The translations under genes and the position numbers were made by a program. Positions 25,667 to 33,607 of a stretch of DNA of 64,000 bases are shown in pieces. The stretch comes from CAVPWP01 sp050789285 (GTDB taxonomy: Bacteria; Pseudomonadota; Alphaproteobacteria; Rhodobacterales; Rhodobacteraceae). The stretch covers positions 62,001 through 126,000 of the forward strand of contig NZ_JBOUVX010000004.1 in assembly GCF_050789285.1 (NCBI RefSeq), given 5' to 3'. How positions within the stretch are numbered: the stretch's first letter is position 1; every line of letters starts with the position of its first letter. The notes beneath the pieces are model-generated. The model saw only the letters and a program-made list of their open reading frames with translations, was not told the DNA's origin and searched no databases.

Positions 25667-27258
25667 TGCAGCCCATCCGCCTTGTGGCAGGCATCCTGAC
25701 GGTCGGGGTCTGGACGCTTCTGAGCCGCGTCCTGGGCTTCGTCCGGGATATCCTGATCGCCGCCTATCTGGGATCGGGTCCGGTTGCCGAGGCCTTCGTT
25801 GTCGCCTTCGCCCTTCCGAACATGTTCCGACGGCTTTTTGCCGAAGGCGCCTTCAACATGGCGTTCGTCCCCATGTTCTCGAAGAAGCTCGAGGCCGACG
25901 AAGACCCTCTTGGCTTCGCGCAGGACGCCTTCTCGGGCATGTTCTTCATCCTTACCATTGTAACGGTTGCGGGCATCGTGCTGATGCCGGCGCTTGTCCT
26001 GTTGATGGCGTCGGGATTTGCGGGCGATGAACGGTTTGACCTTGCCGTCGAGTATGGTCGGGTCGCATTTCCCTATATCCTGCTGATTTCGCTCACCGCG
26101 CTTCTGTCCGGTGTGCTTAACGCCAGCGGACGGTTTCTGGCCGCAGCTGCGGCGCCGGTGCTTCTCAACGCCGTCTTCATCCTGGCGATCATCGTTGCGG
26201 CCGGCCTGGGACGACCGGTCGGGGACGCGCTTGGGATGTCGATCGATGCCGCGCTTGGACTGCGCGTCGGCGATACGCTCGCGCTGTCGGTGCCGCTTGC
26301 CGGCCTGGTGCAGCTGGTCCTGGTGTGGTGGGCGGCCGCGCGTGCGGGCTTCAAGCTGAAGATTGGCGTGCCCCGCTTGACGCCCGAACTCCGGCGGCTG
26401 GCCATCATCGCGGCCCCCGCCGCACTGGCGGGCGGGGTCGTGCAGATCAACCTTCTTATCGGTCGGCAGGTGGCCAGCTTCTTCGACGGCGCGATCGTCT
26501 GGCTCAACATCGCCGACAGGCTGTACCAGCTTCCGCTTGGCGTGGTGGGCATTGCCATCGGGGTCGTGCTCTTGCCTGACCTGTCGCGCCGCCTGCGCGC
26601 CGACGACACGTCCGGGGGGCGCTATGCCTTCAACCGCGCGGCCGAGATCTCGCTGATGCTGACGATCCCCGCCGCCGTTGCTCTGGTGGCCATCCCGACC
26701 GCGCTGGTCTCGGTCCTGTTCGAGCGCGGCGCCTTCACCGCCGAGGACACCGCGGCGACTGCCGCGGCGCTTGCGGTCTATGGCCTGGGCCTGCCGGCCT
26801 TCGTGCTGCAGAAGGTTCTTCAGCCGCTCTACTTCGCGCGCGAAAACACCCGCACCCCGTTCTACTATGCGCTCGTCTCGATGGTGGTGAATGCGGGTTT
26901 GGCCATCGGTCTTGCGCCGGTCATCGGCTTTCTCGCCGCGGCCATCGGCACCACGCTGGCGGCCTGGGCGATGGTCTTCCAGCTGTGGCGCGGCTCGCGG
27001 AGCATGGGCGCCGCCGCCGAGCTTGACGACCGGCTGAAACGGCGGGTGATGCGCATTCTGGGCGCGGCCCTTCTGATGGGGGCGATCATTTATGGGGCGC
27101 AGCTTTTGCTTCAGCCCGTGCTCTACGGCGGGCGCGAACGCTATCTGGGGCTGCTTGCGCTGGTCTTGATCGGGGCGGTCAGCTACTTCGCAATCGGGCG
27201 GTTGATCGGGGCGCTCTCGCTGGCCGAAATCCGGACGGCGATCCGCCGTCAGCGCTGA
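25666..27258 (+). CDS. murJ: lipid II flippase
   Basis: A 530-residue polytopic membrane protein of the MurJ/MviN family, which moves lipid II across the inner membrane during peptidoglycan synthesis. The N-terminus (VWTLLSRVLGFVRDILIAAYLG) and PNMFRRLFAEGAFNMAFVP are diagnostic, and about 14 hydrophobic segments follow. It is translationally coupled to glnD. Its 3' end overlaps the convergent rhomboid gene by 10 bases within a perfect 14-bp palindrome. Confidence 0.96.
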   Translation: MQPIRLVAGILTVGVWTLLSRVLGFVRDILIAAYLGSGPVAEAFVVAFALPNMFRRLFAEGAFNMAFVPMFSKKLEADEDPLGFAQDAFSGMFFILTIVTVAGIVLMPALVLLMASGFAGDERFDLAVEYGRVAFPYILLISLTALLSGVLNASGRFLAAAAAPVLLNAVFILAIIVAAGLGRPVGDALGMSIDAALGLRVGDTLALSVPLAGLVQLVLVWWAAARAGFKLKIGVPRLTPELRRLAIIAAPAALAGGVVQINLLIGRQVASFFDGAIVWLNIADRLYQLPLGVVGIAIGVVLLPDLSRRLRADDTSGGRYAFNRAAEISLMLTIPAAVALVAIPTALVSVLFERGAFTAEDTAATAAALAVYGLGLPAFVLQKVLQPLYFARENTRTPFYYALVSMVVNAGLAIGLAPVIGFLAAAIGTTLAAWAMVFQLWRGSRSMGAAAELDDRLKRRVMRILGAALLMGAIIYGAQLLLQPVLYGGRERYLGLLALVLIGAVSYFAIGRLIGALSLAEIRTAIRRQR

Positions 27259-27935
27259 CGCAGACGCTCGCGCACGTGATGCCAGCCGCCGGGGCTGACG
27301 ACGAAGGACAGAAGGAACCCCGCGACAAACCCGGCGACTTCGGCCACCCAGTCCAACCCCGATCCGAACAGAAGCCCGAAGACCAGCTGCACCAAGAGCA
27401 GGATCGCGATCAGCGAGAACGCCCGGTACTGCGGCGCCCCCGCCTGCCCCAGCCGCACCCACAGGATGAAGGTAAAGGCGCCGATCAGGCCATAGACGGC
27501 CGGATAGCCGCCCAGAAGCGGCGTGTTGGCGCTGGTCAGCAGCGCGAAGACCAGCGCCCCGATAATGGCCGCGCCGAAGAAGACGACAAGGAACGCCCAG
27601 GTCCCGAAGACCTCGCCCACCATCTTTCCCAGAGCCAGAAGGAACACGAGGACCAGAAGCAGATGCGTGAAGCCCAGGTGCAGGAAGGGGTAGGTCACGA
27701 AGCGCGCCATCTCGGACAGAGGAAACTGCCCGGTCTCCATCATGTAGCGGAAGACCGACCCGAAGAAGGCATGGTCACGGATCGCGTTCAGCCGCCAGCC
27801 CACCGCCTCGGGCCCGCCGATGAACCCGCGCGCCCCGGCCTCGAACAGGATCTCGACCCCGAACATGACCAGCGCCAGCGCCACCACCACGGGCGGCACG
27901 GCATTGAAAGGCGAGGCATTGTGGTCACCGCTCAT
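27249..27935 (-). CDS. rhomboid-family membrane protein lacking catalytic residues
   Basis: A 228-residue, six- to seven-helix protein of the rhomboid fold. The catalytic motif GxSG is replaced by GGYP (142-145), so the serine position is Tyr144. The active-site His of the sixth helix is Glu199 (AEVAGFVAGF), and the Asn of the HxxxN motif is Val95 (HLLLV). The fold markers FLHLGFTH and AVYGLIGA remain. I therefore read it as a rhomboid pseudoprotease. The ATG at 27935 has AAAGG upstream; a longer reading would cover the trpS start region. It diverges from trpS and converges on murJ. Confidence 0.85.
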   Translation of the reverse strand: MSGDHNASPFNAVPPVVVALALVMFGVEILFEAGARGFIGGPEAVGWRLNAIRDHAFFGSVFRYMMETGQFPLSEMARFVTYPFLHLGFTHLLLVLVFLLALGKMVGEVFGTWAFLVVFFGAAIIGALVFALLTSANTPLLGGYPAVYGLIGAFTFILWVRLGQAGAPQYRAFSLIAILLLVQLVFGLLFGSGLDWVAEVAGFVAGFLLSFVVSPGGWHHVRERLRQR

Positions 27936-28011
27936 CGTCGGGCCTTTCTTGACGGGCTTTCCCGCCACCGTTAAGCGACCCAGACACGGAAATCCACCAT
28001 GGGAGTCGGCA

Positions 28012-29031
28012 ATGACAACGGCGGCGTTCACCCCGCGCGTCTTTTCGGGCATCCAGCCTTCGGGCGGGCTGACACTGGGCAACTACCTTGGCGCGCTCAA
28101 GCGTTTCGTCGAGATGCAGGATGCCGGCACCCACGAGACGATCTATTGCCTTGTCGACCTGCACGCGATCACCGTCTGGCAGGACCCCGCGAAGCTGGCC
28201 CACAACACGCGCGAACTGGCCGCGGCCTTCATCGCCTGCGGAATCGACCCGGAACGGTCCATCCTGTTCAACCAAAGCCAGGTCCCCGAGCACGCGCAGC
28301 TTGGCTGGATCTTCAATTGCGTGGCACGCATGGGCTGGATGGGCCGCATGACCCAGTGGAAGGACAAGGCCGGCAAGAACGCCGAGAACGCCTCGCTTGG
28401 CCTGTTCGGCTATCCGGCGCTGATGGCGGCCGACATCCTTGTCTATCACGCGACGCATGTTCCGGTGGGCGAGGATCAGAAGCAGCACCTGGAACTGACG
28501 CGCGACATCGCGGCGAAGTTCAACCACGACTACGGCACCGACTTCTTCCCGCTGACCGAGCCGGTGATCGAAGGCGTGGCCACCCGCGTGATGTCGCTGC
28601 GCGACGGATCGAAGAAGATGTCGAAGTCCGACCCGTCGGACATGAGCCGCATCAACATGACCGACAACGCAGACGCCATCGCCCAGAAGATCCGCAAGGC
28701 CCGCACCGACCCCGAACCCCTGCCCGACAACGAGGCGGCGCTTGAAGGCCGGCCCGAGGCGCGCAACCTCGTCAACATCTACGCCGCCCTCAGCGAGCAG
28801 GAGTTGCCGACCGTCCTTGCCGAAGTGGGTGGCAAGCCGTTTTCCGAGTTCAAGCCGATGCTGGCCGACCTTGCCGTCGCCAAGCTGTCGCCGATCTCGG
28901 GCGAGATGGCGCGGCTGATGAAGGACACCGCCGAAATCGACCGCATCCTGTCGCGCGGGGCCGAGCGCGCGCGGGGGGTGGCCGCGCCGATCATCGATCG
29001 GACCTACGAGATCGTCGGCCTCGTCCGATAG
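28012..29031 (+). CDS. trpS: tryptophanyl-tRNA synthetase
   Basis: A 339-residue class I synthetase that charges tRNA-Trp. The HIGH-type signature is in SGIQPSGGLTLGNYLGAL (about 12-29), and the KMSKS loop is KKMSKSDPSD (about 202-211). QSQVPEHAQLGWIFNC and GYPALMAADILVY are characteristic. The ATG at 28012 is preceded by GGGAG at seven bases and gives the normal family length; upstream in-frame starts are inside the rhomboid gene. Confidence 0.97.
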   Translation: MTTAAFTPRVFSGIQPSGGLTLGNYLGALKRFVEMQDAGTHETIYCLVDLHAITVWQDPAKLAHNTRELAAAFIACGIDPERSILFNQSQVPEHAQLGWIFNCVARMGWMGRMTQWKDKAGKNAENASLGLFGYPALMAADILVYHATHVPVGEDQKQHLELTRDIAAKFNHDYGTDFFPLTEPVIEGVATRVMSLRDGSKKMSKSDPSDMSRINMTDNADAIAQKIRKARTDPEPLPDNEAALEGRPEARNLVNIYAALSEQELPTVLAEVGGKPFSEFKPMLADLAVAKLSPISGEMARLMKDTAEIDRILSRGAERARGVAAPIIDRTYEIVGLVR

Positions 29032-29052
29032 GGCCCTTCGCGCCTTGCGCCG

Positions 29053-29084
29053 GTCTGCCGGTCTGCCGGTCTGCCGGGTTGCCG
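29053..29084. repeat. short tandem repeat, GTCTGCCG units
   Basis: Three perfect 8-base units (29053-29060, 29061-29068, 29069-29076) and a fourth unit with one change (GGTTGCCG, 29077-29084). They lie 21 bases after the trpS stop. Units are far too short for a CRISPR array; slipped-strand duplication is the simplest origin. Confidence 0.8.
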
Positions 29085-29129
29085 GTCCGTCGCGTCACAA
29101 AAGGGATTCAGACTCGGCCCAATACAAGG

Positions 29130-29297
29130 GTGCAACGGGCATCCCCGCCATTGCACAGCGCCGGCCGGGCCTTCCGCCTCGTCCCCAAGCAGGGTGCGCT
29201 CTCCCGCGCACCGTGGCCCGGCCGGACAGCCACCTCGATGGGTGATCCCCCGAACTGTGCGCAAATGCACGCTTTCCCCGCGACCGGGGCTCTTTTT
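29130..29297 (+). ncRNA. candidate structured RNA element with terminator between trpS and a VOC gene
   Basis: In this 310-base gene-free stretch I can trace an 11-bp perfect stem (29161-29171 with 29215-29225) enclosing a 7-bp hairpin (29193-29199 with 29206-29212). There is also a 4-bp hairpin (29231-29234 with 29241-29244) and a 6-bp closing stem (29153-29158 with 29255-29260). The closing stem competes with another hairpin, GTGCAA 29130-29135 with TTGCAC 29151-29156. A terminator-like hairpin CCCCG/CGGGG at 29276-29289 followed by TTTTT (29293-29297) ends it, 44 bases before the next ATG. It could be a small RNA gene or a leader controlling 29342-29827. No promoter is clear. Confidence 0.4.
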
Positions 29298-29341
29298 CCG
29301 CACGTCATTAAGGCGCACCTTTCCGGCGAAAGGAGCGTCAC

Positions 29342-29827
29342 ATGACCTATACCATCGCCGCAGGTGCCCGAATCGGGCACGTCCATCTGAAGGTTGCGAA
29401 CCTCGACCGCGCGATCGCCTTCTACCGTGATGCGCTTGGCTTCGAGCTTCAGCAGAAACACGGCACCCAGGCCGCCTTCTTGTCAGCCGGTGGCTATCAC
29501 CATCACATCGGCCTCAACACCTGGCAAAGCAAGGGCGGCACGCCGCCCGCACCGCATCACACCGGCCTCTTTCATACGGCGATCCTTTACCCCGACCGCG
29601 CCTCGCTTGCGCGCGCGCTGAAGCGGCTGGTAGAGGCAGGCATACCGCTGGAAGGGGCGTCCGACCACGGGGTGAGCGAAGCGATCTACCTGCGCGATCC
29701 CGACGGCAACGGGATCGAACTTTACCGCGACCGCGATCCCGCTGACTGGCCGCGACGGCCCGATGGGGAACTGGCGATGGTGACCGAACCGCTCGACCTG
29801 CGCGGGCTGCTGGCCGAGGCGGAATAA
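29342..29827 (+). CDS. VOC (glyoxalase/extradiol dioxygenase-like) family protein
   Basis: A 161-residue vicinal-oxygen-chelate protein. It begins the fold with IGHVHLKVANLDRAIAFYRDALGFEL (about 11-36), with His14 as a likely metal ligand. It continues with YHHHIGLNTW and ends with YLRDPDGNGIELYRDR, whose Glu is a typical ligand. The length and HHHIGLNTW motif resemble the CatE-like dioxygenase group, but the reaction cannot be assigned. AGGAG lies six bases before the ATG. The gene follows a structured element with a terminator and may be controlled by it. Confidence 0.85.
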   Translation: MTYTIAAGARIGHVHLKVANLDRAIAFYRDALGFELQQKHGTQAAFLSAGGYHHHIGLNTWQSKGGTPPAPHHTGLFHTAILYPDRASLARALKRLVEAGIPLEGASDHGVSEAIYLRDPDGNGIELYRDRDPADWPRRPDGELAMVTEPLDLRGLLAEAE

Positions 29828-29894
29828 CGTCTGGACTTCTGACCTATCCGCGCCTACCGTCGCCGCCGAATGTCGACGGCGCGAGGAGGGGCCG

Positions 29895-30758
29895 ATGGCG
29901 ACCGGCACGAACATCCGCACCTATTTCGACGGGCGCTGGCACGACGGCGACGCGATGATCATGCGTGCCGCCGACCACGGATCTTGGCTGGGCACGACGG
30001 TCTTCGACGGCGCGCGCCGCTTCGAGGGCGTGGCCCCGGACCTTGAGGCGCATTGCGCGCGGGTGAACCGTTCGGCCGAGGCGCTGATGATCACGCCGAC
30101 GGTGGCGACCAAGGACATGGTCGACATCGTGCGGGAAGGTCTGGCGTCCTATCCCAGGGACGCGGCCATCTACATCCGTCCGATGTACTGGGCGATCGAA
30201 GGCGGCGATCTGGGGATCGTGCCCAAACCGGGTGCGACCGGCTTCGCGATCAGCCTTGAAGAAATCCCGATGGCGCCGCCCACCACCGTCACGACACTGA
30301 CGACGACGCGATTCCGCAGACCGGTTCTCGAGGATGCGGTTGTGAACGCGAAGGCCGGCTGCCTTTATCCCAACAACGCGCGGATGCTGGCCGAGGCCCG
30401 CGCGAAGGGCTATGGCAATGCGCTGGTCACCGACGCACTGGGCAACGTGGCCGAAACCGCAAGCGCCAATGTCTTCATGGTCGTCGACGGCGAAGTCTTC
30501 ACGCCGATCGCGAACGGCACCTTCCTGGCCGGTATCACCCGTGCGCGCCACATCGCGAACCTGCGCGCCGACGGGATCGCGGTGCACGAGACGGTCCTGA
30601 CCTTCGACGACTTCCGCAAGGCCGACGAGGTTTTCCTGTCGGGGAACATGATGAAGGTCACTGCGGTGCGCGAATTCGACGGCACGCATTACCAGCCCGG
30701 CCCGATCACCAAGCGGGTGCGCGAACTTTACTGGGACTGGGCGCTTTCCGAGCGTTGA
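29895..30758 (+). CDS. class IV aminotransferase, branched-chain aminotransferase-like
   Basis: A 287-residue PLP enzyme of fold type IV (BCAT/D-amino acid transaminase group). The PLP lysine is in NAKAGCLYPNN (about 152-162). Other family stretches are GTTVFDGARRF, AIYIRPMYW, TASANVFMV and LSGNMMKVTAV. It is shorter than E. coli IlvE (309) but normal for the Rhodobacteraceae paralogue annotated as branched-chain aminotransferase. GAGGAGGGG precedes the ATG. It lies between two VOC genes in a rightward group; substrate range is not certain. Confidence 0.88.
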   Translation: MATGTNIRTYFDGRWHDGDAMIMRAADHGSWLGTTVFDGARRFEGVAPDLEAHCARVNRSAEALMITPTVATKDMVDIVREGLASYPRDAAIYIRPMYWAIEGGDLGIVPKPGATGFAISLEEIPMAPPTTVTTLTTTRFRRPVLEDAVVNAKAGCLYPNNARMLAEARAKGYGNALVTDALGNVAETASANVFMVVDGEVFTPIANGTFLAGITRARHIANLRADGIAVHETVLTFDDFRKADEVFLSGNMMKVTAVREFDGTHYQPGPITKRVRELYWDWALSER

Positions 30759-30809
30759 GAGGGGCGCTCTTCGTGCTAGGCTTCGCCTTCGGCACGCAGG
30801 GAGGGCACG

Positions 30810-31196
30810 ATGCAGCTTGGCGCGTTTTCCATCAGCCTTTCGGTCCGCGACATCAAACGGTCGCGTGCCTTCTACGAAACTCTCGGCTTCACTCCGGTCG
30901 GCGGGGACGAGGCGCAGAACTGGCTGATCCTTCGGAATGGCCACGCCACCATCGGCCTGTTCACGGGCATGTTCGAAGGCAACCTTCTGACCTTCAATCC
31001 GGGATGGTCGCCCGAGGCCGCGCCGCTGTCGGACTTTGACGACGTGCGCGAGATCGAGGCGCGGCTCAAGACGGCCGGCATTTCCATCATCTCGGACGCT
31101 GAAGCAGGCGACGGTCCGGCGCACTTCGTCATCGAGGACCCGGACGGGAACCGCATTCTCGTCGACCAGCACGTCCCGCGACCCTCGCGGCGATGA
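30810..31196 (+). CDS. VOC family protein, glyoxalase-like
   Basis: A 128-residue single-module vicinal-oxygen-chelate protein: FSISLSVRDIKRSRAFYETLGF at the start and FVIEDPDGNRILVDQH at the end. It is half the size of dioxygenases and resembles glyoxalase/bleomycin-resistance type proteins that act as homodimers. GGGAGG lies seven bases before the ATG. Nothing in the context names a substrate. Confidence 0.85.
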   Translation: MQLGAFSISLSVRDIKRSRAFYETLGFTPVGGDEAQNWLILRNGHATIGLFTGMFEGNLLTFNPGWSPEAAPLSDFDDVREIEARLKTAGISIISDAEAGDGPAHFVIEDPDGNRILVDQHVPRPSRR

Positions 31197-31266
31197 CAGA
31201 TCATCACGGAAACGTTGCGCCGCCGTCCGACCGACGGCATCATCGCGCGACCGCAGAGGAAACATC

Positions 31267-31722
31267 ATGCGCAAGTTCCTAGTCGTTCTTGACGACAGCC
31301 GTGAATGCCTGAACGCGATGCGCTTCGCAGCCATGCGTGCGGCGCGCACCGGAGGGGGCGTGCAGATCCTTTCGGTGATCCCGCCCGAGGAGTTCCAGCA
31401 CTGGATCGGCGTGGGCGAGATCATGCGCGAGGAAGCCCGTGAAAGGATCGTCGCCCATTTCGAAGTCTTCGCCAAATGGATGCGGGATCGCCAGAACGTG
31501 AACCCCGAACTGATCATCCGCGAAGGTGAACCCGTGCCCGAGATCCTTGCCCAGGTCCGCGAGGATCCCGAGATCGGCGTTCTGGTTCTGGGCGCCGGCA
31601 GCGACAAGAACGGCCCCGGCCCGCTTGTCTCGCAACTGACGCGAAGCGCGGGCAGCCTCCCCGTTCCGATCACCATCGTGCCGGGCGAGTTGTCGAAGGA
31701 GCGGCTCGAAGCCGTGACCTGA
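31267..31722 (+). CDS. universal stress protein (UspA family)
   Basis: A 151-residue single Usp domain. The first strand is KFLVVLDDSRECLNAMRFAA, and the nucleotide-binding region resembles G-x2-G-x9-G(S/T) in LVLGAGSDKNGPGPLVSQL (about 109-127). The ATG at 31267 follows AGAGGA by six bases; in-frame starts upstream overlap the VOC gene. The role is general stress tolerance. It ends five bases before the Irr-box of the next gene. Confidence 0.9.
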   Translation: MRKFLVVLDDSRECLNAMRFAAMRAARTGGGVQILSVIPPEEFQHWIGVGEIMREEARERIVAHFEVFAKWMRDRQNVNPELIIREGEPVPEILAQVREDPEIGVLVLGAGSDKNGPGPLVSQLTRSAGSLPVPITIVPGELSKERLEAVT

Positions 31723-31727
31723 ACCGG

Positions 31728-31744
31728 TTTAGAATCGTTCCAAA
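31728..31744 (+). promoter_or_regulatory. Irr-box (iron control element) candidate
   Basis: The 17-base sequence TTTAGAATCGTTCCAAA matches the alphaproteobacterial Irr consensus TTTAGAA-N3-TTCTAAA at 13 of the 14 defined positions, the exception being one C for T. It sits just upstream of a TTGACA -35 box and 56 bases before an Fe-S biogenesis gene, a target expected for Irr. Irr represses or activates depending on distance to the promoter; a site overlapping or next to -35 suggests repression under iron limitation. Confidence 0.6.
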
Positions 31745-31746
31745 CC

Positions 31747-31775
31747 TTGACACATCTCGGCGCGAGACGCATATC
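31747..31775 (+). promoter_or_regulatory. candidate promoter of the Nfu-type gene
   Basis: A perfect TTGACA (31747-31752) is followed after 17 bases by CATATC (31770-31775), a weak -10. The ATG at 31800 is 24 bases further on. Confidence 0.45.
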
Positions 31776-31799
31776 CACGATCAAACAGGAGCGCGCGCC

Positions 31800-32363
31800 A
31801 TGTTCATCCAGACCGAATCCACGCCCAATCCGGCGACGTTGAAGTTTCTTCCTGGTCTGACCGTTCTTGAAACCGGCACCGCCGACTTTCCGTCCGCCGA
31901 CACCGCGGGAACCTCGCCGCTTGCGCAGCGTCTCTTCTCGGTCGGCGGGGTGTCCGGCGTCTTCTTCGGCAGCGACTTCGTCACCGTCACCAAGGGCGAC
32001 GGCGTGGAATGGGACCATATCAAGCCCGCCCTGCTGGGCGCGATCATGGAGCATTTCCAGTCCGGCGCGCCCGTGCTCGAAGGCGAGGGCGGCGGATCGG
32101 CCGGGCATGCGTCGCACGATGGGCCGGACGCCGACATCGTCAACCAGATCAAGGAACTTCTGGACACGCGCGTGCGCCCGGCCGTGGCGCAGGACGGCGG
32201 CGACATCACCTTCCACGGGTTCGATCGCGGCATCGTCTATCTGCACATGCAGGGCGCCTGCGCGGGCTGCCCGTCGTCGACGCTGACGCTCAAGATGGGC
32301 ATCGAGAACCTTCTGCGCCACTACATTCCCGAAGTGGTCGAGGTGCGCCCCGTCGCCGCGTGA
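31800..32363 (+). CDS. NifU/Nfu-type Fe-S cluster carrier protein
   Basis: A 187-residue protein with an N-terminal Nfu domain (MFIQTESTPNPATLKFLPG, about 1-85) and a C-terminal NifU-like domain carrying the cluster-binding pair CAGC (about 154-157) in GACAGCPSSTLTLKMGIE. It transfers 4Fe-4S clusters to client enzymes. ATG follows an AACAGGAG stretch. An Irr-box and a TTGACA promoter lie directly upstream, so iron-dependent expression is likely. The stop overlaps the tsaB ATG by one base. Confidence 0.93.
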   Translation: MFIQTESTPNPATLKFLPGLTVLETGTADFPSADTAGTSPLAQRLFSVGGVSGVFFGSDFVTVTKGDGVEWDHIKPALLGAIMEHFQSGAPVLEGEGGGSAGHASHDGPDADIVNQIKELLDTRVRPAVAQDGGDITFHGFDRGIVYLHMQGACAGCPSSTLTLKMGIENLLRHYIPEVVEVRPVAA

Positions 32364-33085
32364 TGGGCGACAGACCTTCCTTTCTTGTCGCCTTCGACAC
32401 ATCGGCCGCGCATTGCGCGGCCGCCGTCGTTCTGGATGGCGCTATCGCGGCCACGCGTTTTGAAGAGATGGGGCGCGGTCAGGCCGAACGGCTGATGCCG
32501 CTTCTCGACGAGATGCTGCGTGCCGAAGGGCTTGCCTGGGCAGAGATCGCGGGGATCGGCGTCGGGATCGGGCCGGGGAACTTCACCGGGACGCGCATTT
32601 CGGTCGCGACGGCGCGGGGTCTTGCCCTTGCGCTGGGCATCCCGGCGGTCGGCATCTCGGCCTTCGAGATCATGCGCGAGGGGACCGAGGACGCAGGTGC
32701 GCTGCCGCCGCAGGTGGTCAGCGTCGAGGCGCCGCGCGGGCTGGCCTATGTGCAGACGTTCCGCGATGGCCGAGCCGATGGCGCGCCGCAGGTGATCGAC
32801 CCCGACGCCGTCTCCCAGATGCCGGGATTGACCGCGGGCGCTGTGGTCGTCGGGTTCCGCGCCGCCGAGATCGCGCGCGCCCTTGGCGTGGATCACCGCG
32901 CCGGCGGAGCCGAGGGCGTCCCTGCCCGTCTTGCCCACGCCGCGCACCGGGCCTTCGCACGCGGCATCGACCCCGCCACCCGCCCCGCGCCGCTTTATGT
33001 GCGCCCTGCGGATGCAGCCCCCGCGCGCGACGCGCCGCCCGTGATCCTGCCGTCCGGGATCGGCCCATGGGCGATCCCGAAGTGA
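32363..33085 (+). CDS. tsaB: tRNA threonylcarbamoyladenosine biosynthesis protein TsaB
   Basis: A 240-residue ASKHA-fold protein that partners TsaD in making t6A37 in tRNAs. Marked by FLVAFDTSAAHCAAAVV at the start and IGVGIGPGNFTGTRISVATARGLA (about 65-88). It begins at the TGATG overlap with the Nfu gene and overlaps rimI by 19 bases, giving an nfu-tsaB-rimI operon. Confidence 0.94.
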   Translation: MGDRPSFLVAFDTSAAHCAAAVVLDGAIAATRFEEMGRGQAERLMPLLDEMLRAEGLAWAEIAGIGVGIGPGNFTGTRISVATARGLALALGIPAVGISAFEIMREGTEDAGALPPQVVSVEAPRGLAYVQTFRDGRADGAPQVIDPDAVSQMPGLTAGAVVVGFRAAEIARALGVDHRAGGAEGVPARLAHAAHRAFARGIDPATRPAPLYVRPADAAPARDAPPVILPSGIGPWAIPK

Positions 33086-33498
33086 CCGCCGAGGACCTTG
33101 CAAGGGTCCATGCCCAGGCGATGGACAGCGGACCGGCGTGGAGCGCGGCGGACTTCGCCGGCCTTCTTGCCGCGCCCGGGGTCTTCGCACTGGGCGACGA
33201 CCGGGGCGTCGCCCTTGGACGGGTGGCGGCGGACGAGGCGGAACTTCTGACGATCGCCGTCCTTCCCGGGCATCGCGGCGCCGGCGTTGGGCGGTCGCTC
33301 CTGGCGGCGTTCGAAACCGAAGCCGCCCGCGCCGGGGCCCGGGTCGCCTTTCTGGAGGTCGCCGCCGACAACCATGCCGCCCGCGCGCTTTACACCCGCG
33401 GGGGCTATGTCGAAACCGGCCGCCGCAAGGGCTATTACCGCCTGCCGGAGGGTGGCCGGACCGACGCGCTGACCATGACGCGGGCACTTCATCCCTGA
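33067..33498 (+). CDS. rimI: GNAT acetyltransferase, RimI type
   Basis: A 143-residue N-acetyltransferase. The acetyl-CoA loop is LPGHRGAGVGRSLL (about 68-81), followed by FLEVAADNHAARALYTRGGY typical of RimI, which acetylates the N-terminus of ribosomal protein S18. Its start lies inside the end of tsaB, an association common in bacteria. It is slightly shorter than the E. coli protein (148). Confidence 0.9.
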   Translation: MGDPEVTAEDLARVHAQAMDSGPAWSAADFAGLLAAPGVFALGDDRGVALGRVAADEAELLTIAVLPGHRGAGVGRSLLAAFETEAARAGARVAFLEVAADNHAARALYTRGGYVETGRRKGYYRLPEGGRTDALTMTRALHP

Positions 33499-33544
33499 TC
33501 CATGGAATTGCGGCCGAACGCCAAGACGGCCGCCAAAAAGTCTA

Positions 33545-33575
33545 TTGACCCTCCCCTGACCGTGCTGCCTTATCT
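33545..33575 (+). promoter_or_regulatory. candidate promoter of the BMP-type importer operon
   Basis: TTGACC at 33545-33550 matches the -35 consensus at five of six positions. AT-rich TTATCT at 33570-33575 could be the -10, but the spacing of 19 is long; CCTTAT at 33568-33573 gives 17. The start codon is about 90 bases further on. Confidence 0.35.
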
Positions 33576-33607
33576 GAACATGATCTGGCGTGGATCGAGT
33601 CTCATGC

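Noticed and set aside
27249..27935. Active rhomboid protease
   Set aside because: Catalytic Ser and His positions are Tyr144 and Glu199.
29053..29084. GTCTGCCG tandem units as a CRISPR remnant
   Set aside because: Units are 8 bases with no spacers and no cas genes.
29130..29297. Structured element as 6S, SRP or tRNA-like RNA
   Set aside because: It lacks the single long bulged helix of 6S RNA, the conserved SRP loop and a cloverleaf, so it was left unnamed.
29844..32402. 852-codon open frame across five rightward genes
   Set aside because: Crosses several real genes and promoters on the other strand, with no recognisable domain.
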